Source: Paraspadella gotoi (Eukaryota; Chaetognatha). Taken from it: DNA of 64,000 nucleotides. The stretch lies in assembly GCA_051294375.1 (NCBI GenBank), contig JBJCIZ010000239.1:3948402-4012401 (forward strand), given 5' to 3'. How positions within the stretch are numbered: position 1 is the first letter of the stretch; each line of letters starts with the position of its first letter. Both the position numbers and the translations under genes were made by a program. Below the pieces are notes generated by a model. That model searched no databases. It was not told where the DNA came from and saw only the letters and a list, made by a program, of their open reading frames with translations. This document shows, in pieces, positions 49,477-62,146 of the stretch.

Positions 49477-52400
49477 CATTGTGCAATCATTTCAGGTCCA
49501 ATAAGAACAAAATCGCAATATGAAGAAAGACGATCGATGACGCACACAACGACGATGACTTTGACTGACCAACGCGATGACGGGCGACAATGCGATGATG
49601 CGTACGAAAATAGGATAAGATTGACGTGAAAAATACATAAAGACCGGACGACGGTCGTGTACGACGACTGACACGGAACGTCTCAAGAATCGATCTCGTG
49701 GGTTGAAATGTGAAGAAGTCATTTCCGGTTGTGGAAGAGAGACGATCGGAGCGATCGACCAATAAAGGGTAAAGATGAAGCAAAGACGACATGAATAAGA
49801 GATGACGATGTATGACAACAATGATAACTTTAAACGACGTACCCGATAAGCAACGACGATGAGATATCAAGATACATTTTATGGCAACTTGGAGGATGAT
49901 GATAAAAGATTGAAACGACAACGATGATGCTATAACAATGACAAACAATAAATATTATGACGATGACAAAGATAATGACGACGAATAATGACAAATATCA
50001 TGGATAGGTCGACAACGACGATGAGGCATGATGACCGACAACACGACGACGACGTTTTACCCGAATAAGGACGACGACGATTATGACGATGACGATAAAG
50101 ACGACGAACGATGACGACTATACCGGCTGTCGAGTGAGACAAATGACGACGGTATACGATAAGGACGATGACCAAATTGACGAACGACGATGAATGGACG
50201 CGACGACAATGACGATAAAAGACGACGAACGAATGATGATGACGAATGTGCGAACGACGATAACGACGACGTTAACAGACGAAAGCGTTGTTAGAGAAAA
50301 CGACGTCGAAATTAAGGAAAACTGGCGATAGACTGAGAATGTCCAGCGGTGACAAGACGTGAGAAGAGAGAGAAAGAGAGAGAGAAGAGAGAGAGAGAGA
50401 GACAGAAGAAGGAGAGATGAGAGAGAGAAAAAAAAGAAAGGGAAAAGACGACAAAAAAAATGGCAACGTCACTGGGAAATTGCTCGAAGCAGTTAAGGAT
50501 ATAACGACGAATTGTTTGAAGTGTTTTATAAACGAGATTATCAATCTTAATTGTTTAACTATTATTTATTGTTATTTATTGATGCGAAACGAGTTTGTAT
50601 GTAAAAAGGAATTCCATTCTTTTTTTTAAAATTCCGGTGATAAGAAAGTCGAGGAAACTTAAAAATTATGATTTAAACAAAAAAATACAGATTTCAGACT
50701 AAAAAAAAGAAAAATAAATTTTTGTTTCGTTTTTTTTTTTTGCGTTTTATTGTATATTCTTTAAGTTTTTCGTCTTTAATGTTTTTTGTTTATCTTTATT
50801 TATTTATTTAAAATAAAATTTACAAAAATACTTGTATTAGCAAATGACGAAATGACGAATTTTGATGTTGAAGTTGTGTCTCTTCTTTATGGAGTGTTAT
50901 ATCAGTTTCGTGAGATGGTTATATTTTAAAGGAAAGATGGAGAGTAAGTATTATAAAAAAGGGAGAAAAGAAAGAAAGAAGAAAGAAAAGAAAGAAAGAA
51001 AGAAAGAAAGAAAGAACAGAAAGCAAGAAAGGAAAGAAAGAAAGAAGGAAAACGAGATAAACAACAAAATAAACGACAAAGAAAAGAAAAAAAAGAAATT
51101 GCAGCGAAGAAAATATCCGTCACAAAATGAAAGGGGCGTTGACGCGACGAGCATCACATTGTAAATCGCCGCTTTTATTGACCGAAAAGAAGACGTGGAT
51201 TTATCCGAACGCCTCGTAGCCAATACAGCGGGATTCGAGACGGAAGTAACGTTGAGGAACGTGATAACGAGGGTGCGATAGAAATCAAAATAGGGCAAGG
51301 TCGGAGTGGCCTGGCGTGCGGTGGTATCACACTCTTGAAGATGACCTATAATCAGGTCAATGGTACCCGAACCTGCCCCTTTAATCTACGAAAAGAGGCC
51401 AAAGGGTCGGCCCCATACTTTTGAGGGGAATAAAGCTCCTTAATCTTGAAATGGAGGCAGCGGGTACAAAACTTCAAATCTGGAAAGTGGTCGCAGAATA
51501 ACTGTGGGGTTAAATCTTCGAGTCAAGATTGAGGTTATAACAAATCTTCATTTGCATATGTAACAATTATATTAAATCTCTCCATAATCTTTTAAAGTTT
51601 AATATATTATTCCTTTATTCAATCGTAATATTAACTATTTTAAGGTTTTAATAAGGTTGATAATGATTTAGTTTCTAAATAATATTTTTATAGTAGTGTT
51701 GTCGCTTTAAAGTATAAAAAAAAATATTTTTCTGTTATAAAAGAATGTCTCATGTTTAATAGAAAAGTAAATTCAGTTTCTCTTTCTTAGTTTATAACTT
51801 TAAAAAAATATTGTTTTTATTGATACCCGTTGTTGTTTTTCTATTTAAAATTTGCCGGTTATATATCGTTTTTGTTATTAATAAAAAAAAAAAAGTACTA
51901 TTGATCCTGGGTCGTGGGTTCAGAGCCCCACATTGGGGCCTCCTGGGGATTGAGAGCGCAGCTCGAGGACCGAAACTCAGTAAATGTAAGTGAAAAAGAA
52001 AAAATATAAAGGCGAAGGGTGTTATAGCAGGAATAGTAAACATTATATATATCAATATAATTCAAACGCGAATGGTAGTCAGCGGTGGTCTGTGGGTGCC
52101 CGATGACGCGACTCACGGGTGAAGACTGGAAACCTCGGGGGAAAAAACCCTTCAACTTAATGCCGGAACTGTAATTTTCTGAAAAGGGGCCAGGAGCGTA
52201 CTCTTGATGAACTCTTATCCTTAATTTATAGCCGACCAACCTTAAACCAGTAGTCCCTAACCTAATGACGTGATCCTGAATCCCTAACCTTAATCGCTTG
52301 CCTCATCCCTAACCCTCCAACCTTTAACTCAAAATAATTAACCTAATTCCAAATTTTAAAAATCAAATTTGGGCGTTAATGGAAAATAAGGCCGCTCGCT

Positions 52401-54921
52401 AGCTAGCTAGCTAGCTAGCTTTAGCTAGTTAGTTAGTTAGCTTAAGTTAGTTAGTTAGTTAGTTAGTTAGTTTAGTTAGTTAGTTAGTTAGTTAGCTAGC
52501 TCTAAGGGAGAGCGAGGTTGTCAAGCGTTTGTCACGGTCACTGTCAAGGCTGTCAGCGGTGCTTGAGGATAAAGTCCTCTTTAAATTGGAAAAAAGGGGC
52601 GACGTGTGTTCAAACCCCCCTGCCAAATCTTGAAGGGGGGATTAAAGCCCTTACGATTTGAAAAGAGGCAGGGGGGAAAGACCGCAAATCTTGAAGGGGG
52701 GCTTGGGCTAAAAAGCCCTCAAGAAGAAAAAGAGAAGAGAAGAAAAGAGAGAGTAAGAGAAGAGAAGAGAAGAGAAAGAGAGAGAACAAAATCCTTTTCT
52801 TCGGCTCTGGAATAATCAACGGTCGTATTATTCGTTACGACGATAGGACGACGACGAAAGACGACGAACGACGAAGACGGACGGTGACAACGACGACGAC
52901 GAGTAAAATGACGATGATAGCGACGAACGACGACGCCAAATAAAGGAAATAGAGACTAATAAAAAGACGAAATCAAGAAGAATAAAGGATTGGATTTGGG
53001 GAAAAGAGAAGGAGGAAGGAGGGAAGAAGAGGAGGAAGAAGAGGAGACAGGGGAAAGGGAGGAAGAAAGAAGTAGTAAGAGGGAACAACGGTAGAAAAGA
53101 GGACAGGAAAGAAAGTAGGAAGATATGAAGAAAAGAAAAGATGAATGTATGTTTTGAATACATAATTTCTTGGATATTCCACTCCTTGTGAAGTTGCGGC
53201 AGTACGATTCTCTGGGTAGTACCCGTCGGGTCGGTCTGTCGCTCGTCAGACGGATCTGGTGTTTGTCTAAACTTACATTTCGGATGAATTATAAATGCTC
53301 TCTAACTTCCCCATGATTTTTTTTGTTGTTGTGTTGTTTTATAAAAGAAATCGAATGAACAAACTATAAGAATAAAAGACAAAATTTCGATGCGAATTTT
53401 TATTGAGACGCTCATGTGGCCCTTTTTGATGCGTGACTTGTCCACATTGACCATGTGGATCAACTCGGAAATAAATATGAGGAAAGTAGTGCGGCGCAAC
53501 AACACTTGGTTAATTCCAGTTTCTGTGTTGATACTTATTGCGGAAGTATGACATAGCCACTCCCGTGTCGAATAAATACTTGAGTTGAAGACACAGGGTT
53601 AACTGAAACTGTTTAGTGAGATAATATTATGACCTACTTCACTGAAAGGGAAGCCAGGTACTCTGGAGTGAGAATACTAATACTAGACAGTGATTGAGTC
53701 TTGATTTAAAGTTGTACCAATTTTACGGTATCAAAAGGAAAAAAATGCTGCGAATAGAAAAGTAAAATCATCTGAAGACGAAAACTACGAAAGCGAAGAT
53801 GGCAACGACAACAACGACGACCACAACGACAACAACGACGACAACAACGACGACAACAACCAAGCGACATAAGTCCTTCCTGCCATATTTGTCCTTTTTT
53901 CTTTTGTAACGTTTTTTTTCACTTTCTTTCCTTCCATGTCATTTCGGTTATTTGTTCATCGTTCATCGTCATTCTTTCTTATTCATCGTCATCGTTCATC
54001 GTAATTCTTTCTCGTTCATCGTCGTCGTCTTTGTCATTATTCTTTGTCGTCGTCGTCGTTCATCGTTCATCGTCATTCTTTCTCGTTCATCGTCGTCATT
54101 CATCGTTCATCGTCATTCTTCCTCATTCATCGTCATCGTTCATCGTCATTCTTTCTCGTTCATCGTCGTCGTCTTTGTCATCATTCTTTGTCGTCGTCGT
54201 CGTTTATCGTCATCGTTCTACTTCATCGTCATTTTTTCGATCTTTCCAGCCGCCATTTTCTTCGGACGCCATCTACAGACTCACAAAAGAAGCACTGAAC
54301 TTTTTTTCTTCTTCTCATTCCTTCGTTCGTAGAAATTCTTTTCTCATCATATTTTTTCCCTTCTTNNNNNNNNNNNNNNNNNNNNNNNNNNNNNNNNNNN
54401 NNNNNNNNNNNNNNNNNNNNNNNNNNNNNNNNNNNNNNNNNNNNNNNNNNNNNNNNNNNNNNNNNNNNNNNNNNNNNNNNNNNNNNNNNNNNNNNNNNNN
54501 NNNNNNNNNNNNNNNNNNNNNNNNNNNNNNNNNNNNNNNNNNNNNNNNNNNNNNNNNNNNNNNNNNNNNNNNNNNNNNNNNNNNNNNNNNNNNNNNNNNN
54601 NNNNNNNTCCCTCCTCTCCCTCTGTCTCTTCCTCTTTCCCTCTCCCCTTCCCCCAAACTTCATACGGTTATGACGATATTACGTTGATCGTTGACAATTT
54701 TTTTCCCTTTTTTTCTCTCAATAAAATCCTTTTTTTTTCTCCCGCGACGAGTGCCCTTCACCGATCGATGGAAGGACTATATTTACGACTCTGTCTCTGT
54801 CTCTTTCTCTCTATGTCTCTCTCTCTCTCTCTCTGTCTCTATCTCTCTCTATGTGAGTCTCTATCTCTCTGAAACCGGCGCGTGCTTTCTTCACTTAAGC
54901 ATTTAAAGAGATAGCGTTTAT

Positions 54922-54981
<60 letters not shown>

Positions 54982-57361
54982 GGAAACTGGGGCTTCGCGC
55001 CAAGTCATTCATTTTTTTCTCACATCCACCGAAGATGAAGAGATACGATTCTGGACGAAAAGGGAAAGAAAAGTTGAAAAGGAAATAGAGAAAAAGAAAT
55101 GAAAAAAATGGAAAAAGAAAAGATGAAAAGAAAAAAAAAGAAGAAAAAGAAGAAAAAATAAGGAAAAATGGAAAAAGAAAAGATGAAAAGAAAAGAAAGA
55201 AGAGAAGAAAAATGGAAAAATGGGAAAAAAAGTTGAAAATAATAGAAAAAGAAAAGATGAAAAGAAAAGAAAGAAGAGAAGAAAAAAAAGAAAAAAATGG
55301 AAAAATGGAAAAATAAAAGTTGAAAGGATTAAATGGTAAATGAGAAATAAAATGAAAAATGGTAAAAAATGGTAAAAAATGGAAATAGGAAAGTTGAAAA
55401 TGGTGCCAAGCCCAGGACCCGTTCCAATGCCTCTGAGAGGGCACAAAAGCCCACTTATCACCTTATCCACAAGTCTATCACACTTTCATTAGAAATGCGT
55501 TTAATTTCATCGATTTAGTTCATATTTGGTATGAAAGTAAGGTAACATAAGCTCTTCACGTGTGCATATATCATACTTGTGAAGTCACGTGATCACCTGA
55601 AAAACGGATCAAATTAACCAAATATTTAATGGGGCTTCAATTTGGTTGCTCTTTTGTTATTTTCGACCTCGAAACGTAGTGACTGATAGCGCAACCTTTT
55701 ATTTTCAAAGAAAACGTATAAATAACAAAAGGTGCAGTGCCGAACACATAAGGCGCAGTATTGGAATTACCGTTTTCATCGGCATCTTCACTATCTTACG
55801 TGGACAATCAGCTCCTTTTTGCTCCTCCGAACTAAATACAATTTAGTGTTATTCCCCCGAGGCAATACTCTACTCCTTTCATTTAATTTAAACTTTATAC
55901 TACTACATTGATAGGGATGTTAGGTACTCTTAGAGTGAATAAACAAAACAGTTATAGAGCCTTGACTAAAAGCTTTCAGAGGGTGACGATCCTTATCTTG
56001 TACAGCCAGGGGCGAGATATTTTATTTCAAGAATCAATGAATAATTTTGTTATGTACAAATGTGATGTAATATTCCATGCATCTCGCTTCAGTCTTCTAT
56101 TTAACTTCGATATTCGGGAGCAATTAGTCAAAATGTCGAAGGAATGCAATTTTTAATTATTATATCATTTATCATCATTAATTAATTTAATCCGTTTGAC
56201 GATTGAATCCAAATGAGAGAAACCGTGATTTTATTTCGGCGGNNNNNNNNNNNNNNNNNNNNNNNNNNNNNNNNNNNNNNNNNNNNNNNNNNNNNNNNNN
56301 NNNNNNNNNNNNNNNNNNNNNNNNNNNNNNNNNNNNNNNNNNNNNNNNNNNNNNNNNNNNNNNNNNNNNNNNNNNNNNNNNNNNNNNNNNNNNNNNNNNN
56401 NNNNNNNNNNNNNNNNNNNNNNNNNNNNNNNNNNNNNNNNNNNNNNNNNNNNNNNNNNNNNNNNNNNNNNNNNNNNNNNNNNNNNNNNNNNNNNNNNNNN
56501 NNNNNNNNNNNNNNNNNNNNNNNNNNAGAGAAAGAAAAAAAAGCTAGCGAGAGAATGTTATTTTTTCCACAAAGTTTCACCAAAAAGTGAATTTCACGCA
56601 AAATATCGTCGCCGTCGTCGTCATCTTCGTCGTCGTCACTGTCGTCGTCGTCATTGTCGTCGTAATCGCTCTATCTTTTTTCACGGTCTCTCGATTTCAA
56701 ACTTTCGCCCTTTTTTTTTTCCTCCCCAGTTTCCCATTTTGTCCGCGAGAGACCGCCACCGTCGCCCTTCGCCGCCCTCAACCTCGAACTCGAAATGTAA
56801 ACAAAAGATTTTTTTTTCTTTTTTCACTTTTTTTGCCTCTGAAATATCGTTATCGAACAGGAAAGACAAAAAGCTATTTTTAACTAAAAATAAAGAGTAG
56901 ACGAAAGCTTGGAAGGATTTATGTTCATGAATGTAATTTAACTTTGGGCTTTTCTTTTTGAAAAAGCCGTTTCTTTTCTGTTTTTTAGTCCATAAAATTG
57001 ATTTTAAACGCAATATTTTATCTCCAGACTTTAAACAAACAAATAAGCCCTAACCCGATTCTTACCCATGACAAAATACTTAACTTAAACTCTAATACAG
57101 TAACAATAATTACTAATCTAATCGTTAACCCTAATCCATAACGTCATCCCTAACCTAATCATTAACCCTGACCCTAAACCTAAATCTTAATTGCTAACCC
57201 TTATCTTTAACCTAACTATTAACTATTAAATAACTATAACTATTATAATATGCAAGCAGAAAAAATAGTTTTGGTTATTTAACAAACTTCGCATTCAAAT
57301 AAAAAAAATACAAGACACCCACCGGATTTATATTTTTTGCCCAAGGTCGCAACCCGCGCTA

Positions 57362-57409
<48 letters not shown>

Positions 57410-57662
57410 TCTCTCTCTCTGTATTTTTTGCAGCCTCTGTGGTTGCATAAAATGCGCGCAAAGAAGATGAACACTGAAGAAAAGTCTGGACAATAAGGCG
57501 AGGGAATTTGCTCAGGNNNNNNNNNNNNNNNNNNNNNNNNNNNNNNNNNNNNNNNNNNNNNNNNNNNNNNNNNNNNNNNNNNNNNNNNNNNNNNNNNNNN
57601 NNNNNNNNNNNNNNNNNNNNNNNNNNNNNNNNNNNNNNNNNNNNNNNNNNNNNNNNNNNNNN

Positions 57663-57695
<33 letters not shown>

Positions 57696-60423
57696 AAACT
57701 TCCCTCCCTCTCGTTTCCAACTCTCATTCACAACCCTTGTCCCCTTAATCTCATTTGCATATTGTAGTCCACAAAGCTGACGTTGATCCAAAAGCATTGA
57801 TAAATTTCTTCATCCTTCAAAAAAAAATAGTTTTGATGACGCCAGTGTCCACCACAAAACAGACTAGATTTACACTAAATTACATTACAATAGATTTCAT
57901 ATCAGTCAGTATTTTAATACTCTTTCGGAGTGAAATAAAGCATTCCCCGATCTAATACTAAAAAGGAGCGGCGGTTTTATACATTTGAAACATTCTTTAA
58001 AAATATTGTACTAGTTTATTTATTTTGATTTTAATCAGGGACTGTGAGAGAGTGCAACGAGAAAAAAATNNNNNNNNNNNNNNNNNNNNNNNNNNNNNNN
58101 NNNNNNNNNNNNNNNNNNNNNNNNNNNNNNNNNNNNNNNNNNNNNNNNNNNNNNNNNNNNNNNNNNNNNNNNNNNNNNNNNNNNNNNNNNNNNNNNNNNN
58201 NNNNNNNNNNNNNNNNNNNNNNNNNNNNNNCCGCCTTTTTCTTTAAAGAGGGGAGGAACGGGTGGAGAAGAAGGAGGAAGAGAAGAAGCAGTGGCTCTCT
58301 TTTCCGAGAGTGCCTACTTTCTGTTTGTATTTTTTTCTAAAATTTAATTTTGACATTATTATTTAACCTAAATATATTTTTAACCTCATAAACTAATCCT
58401 TAACCCTTAACCCTAATCCTAAGCTAATCATACACCCTAATATTTTATTTTCTAACCATAAACGCTAATCCTTAACCTAAATCCCTAAGCCTAATCACAA
58501 ACCAAATCCCTAACCTTAATCAAAAACCTTAATCCCTAACTCAATCCTCAACCCTAACCTAAAACCTAACCTTTAACTAAAAAAAAAAAGAAACCAAATT
58601 CCGAATTTAAGATAAAACGGGGCGTTCTAGGAAAATAAGGCCGTAGCGGAATTATGCATTACGCATTTTCTATTCTCTCTCTTTATTTTTGTGCTTGTCT
58701 CCTTTTTAATCGTGCAATTTATCCAACCCCTTCCTCACTAATCCTTTGTTCGCCTTTTTCTTCCAAAACCCCAAGGATTAAATGAGAGATACGGTATCAA
58801 GGGTAATACTCACTCAATCCTCATACCTTAAGCTAAAATCTATAACCTTCTAACTAAAAAAAAAAAGAACCACGCAAATTGCGAATCTTAAGATAACCGG
58901 GGCGTCTAGAAAATCACAGGCCGTAGCGGAATTATGCATTACGCACTTCTCTCTATCTCCCTCCTCTCTTTATTTTTGTTGCTTGTCTCCTCTTTTCAAT
59001 CCGTTGCATGCAATCTGTTATCCAACCCCTTCTCACTAAATTCCCTTTCGTTCGCCTTTTTTCTTCCCCCTTCCCTCTCCCGTCTCCCTCCTCGTTTCTT
59101 CTCACTTCCCCCTTCTTTTCCCTCACCCCTACATTCCCCCCCTCGTCTCGTCAATTTCTCTGCACGGCCGGAATTTTTAATGTTCTTTTCTCTTTATCCC
59201 TCGCCTCCTCCTCCTCTCCCCTCCCCTCCTCGCTCCTCCTTCTCCTTTTTCAATGTTGTCTCCATCTCCCACCGAGTCTCTCTCTCTCTCCTCCCTCTCT
59301 CTCTCTCCTCCCTCTTCTCCCTCCTCCCCTGCTCTCTCCCTCCTCACCCTTCTCTCCCTTCTCTCTCTCTCTCCTCTCCTCTCCTCCAAAACTCACGTCC
59401 CTCGCATCCTCAAGTTCTTCCTCTCGAGTCTTTCTACAAAAATCTTCACCCCCCGAGAAGCTAAGCAGCACTCTGGACTGCGTCACGCCACCGAGCTTCT
59501 CTCCTTTTGCGCTCTCTCGACACCCCTCCGGCTCACCCAAACCTCCTTTCGTTCGTGGGTGATTCGTTCGTTGTTTCGTTCGTTAAAAGCNNNNNNNNNN
59601 NNNNNNNNNNNNNNNCGTTCAAACAACTATTTATTCATTCATCCATGCATTCATTTATTCATTCATTCATTTACTCATTGATTAATTCATTGATTCATTC
59701 ATTCATTCATTCATTCATTCATTCATTCATTGATTCATTCATTCATTCATCATTGATTCATTCATTCATTCATTCATTGATTCATTCATTCATTCATTCA
59801 TTGATTCATTCATCCATTCATTTCTTCTTTCCTTGTTCATCTTTCATCATTCATCTCTCGTTCATTTTTTCATTATCTACTCAGATCCACTAAATATTCG
59901 AGATTAAATCTCTATCACTTATTTATAACCTTAATCCCTAACACTAAGCCTTATAATTAATCTCTAACCCTAATGATTAATCTCTAACCCTAATGATTAA
60001 CCTATAACCCTAATAATTAATCTCTAACCCTAATAATTAATCTTTAACCCTAATGATTAATCTCTAACCCTAATAATTAATCTCTAAGCCAAATGATTAA
60101 TCGCTAACCCTAATGAATAAACTCTAACCCTAATCTTTAACCAACTCGATTCTTACACTAACTTTTAACTTAACCTTTAAACCTAGAACTAACTTCATTC
60201 TGAATTAACCTCGAAATGGGGCGCTTTGTGAAAATAGTGCCCACTTGACGGCAACGTCTAAAATCTGCAATCAGTGTCGATCAATGTTTTCGGCGTAATG
60301 GGGACGGAATAGTTTGCGAGTACAGGGTGAGTGTATTTTAAAAATTAATATTTTTTCTATAGGAAATTATGTTGGGGATGTGAAAAGCCTTCCTGAGAGA
60401 GAGAGAGAGAAAGAAGCAGAGAG

Positions 60424-60479
<56 letters not shown>

Positions 60480-60743
60480 AGAAACAAGGTAAATCAAAAG
60501 GAAAGATAATGAAAGAAAAGAAGAAAAGAGAAAGAAAAGAAAGAAGAAGAAGAAGAAGAAGAAGAAGAAGAAGAAGAAGAAGAAGAAGAAGAGAAGGAAG
60601 AGAAAGAATGATAAATACTTCTATTTTTCTTGTTTGGCAAAAGAAAGATAAGGAAGAAAAAAAAAAGAAAAAAAATCGTGTCTTGGGAAAGACGAAAGAC
60701 GAGATTGTAAATGTGATGAGAGAGAGAGAGAGAGAGAGAGAAG

Positions 60744-60779
<36 letters not shown>

Positions 60780-60938
60780 AGTGAGAGAGAGAGAGAGAGA
60801 GCGCTTATCGGGCGGGGCAAAGTAGGCCGAACGAAAGATATGAGTTGTGAGGAAATAGAGACTCTTACGTGATGGCAGCCCGACACTTTTTTCTCTCCTT
60901 AAAAAAGTGAGAAAGAGTGGGAGATAGGAGAGAGAGAG

Positions 60939-60995
<57 letters not shown>

Positions 60996-61091
60996 AGAAT
61001 GTCGGTCTGAACATTCCTTCTTTTTTCAAAATCTGTGCCGTACTCTCTTTTGAAACGGAGGTTAAGAGCATTTGTAAGAATCTCTCTCGCT

Positions 61092-61146
<55 letters not shown>

Positions 61147-62110
61147 CCTCTCTCTCTACTTCTTTCTTTTCGTTTTATACTGAGAATAGTGTATGTTTAT
61201 GTGCTTCTTTCTCTTCCTGAAAGAGAAAGAGAGAGAGAGACAGAAAAAAGAGGAGAGTGTTTTGTGAACATTTCGCTGTGCGAAAAATTTTACAAGTTTT
61301 ATATTTTTGTCACGATATTGCCACGTTTTGCTACGTTTGTGTCACCGAAGATAACCATTTTTTGATGGCGACGACGCTTCGAACGCCTTTACCAAGCAAG
61401 ACGTGGAGAGAGATAAAACACAGAGAAAGGTATGATGTTTCGTATAACATGCTTTGTTGTAAATAAATAGACTATCAATAATACAAATTATAAATATATG
61501 AAGAATCAAAGATAAATAATGATATTAAAGATAAAAAAATAATTAACGAAATAAAAACCTAAGGCGGAAAAAAAAAGATTGAATTTTTATTCTTCGATTC
61601 CAAAGTCGACGGATGACGATGACGACGACGACGACGAAAACGTCGACGAAGACCGAGGAAGAGTAAGACGAACAACAACAACGACAACAATCAGGAAGAC
61701 ATCGACGAGCGACGACGACGACGACACGACGACGAAAGACGACGACGACGACACGACAACGACGACGACGAGTCTTGACATTTTAATTTGTTATTCAATG
61801 AATTGCAGATAAAAGAATTCTCCTCTCTCTGCTCTCTCTGTCTCTCTCTCCTGTCTGTCTCTCTCTCTCCTCTCTCTCCTCTCTCTCCTCTCCCTCCTCC
61901 CTCTTCTCTCTCTCCTGTCTCTCTCTCTCTCTCGTCTTCTCTCTCTTTCTTTCTTTTTTTTTTTTCTCTTCTCACTCTCCCTCTTCCTCTCTCTCTGTGT
62001 CTCTCTCTCTGTTCTCTCTCTATACGCTCTATTTAGCCTGGAGGTTGTCTGGAAATTTTCTTGTTCAGGCGGCGACATCAAAAGACAAAAGTGTAATTGT
62101 ATTCACTTTT

Positions 62111-62146
<36 letters not shown>

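Noticed and set aside
59925-60242. Possible chromosome end, from telomere-like CCCTAA units
   Set aside because: The units are degenerate, interstitial, and end in the same MITE terminus as other loci.
61257-61466. 69-codon Cys/His-containing frame
   Set aside because: It is within the length expected by chance, lies in an intron, and shows no recognisable domain or splice context.
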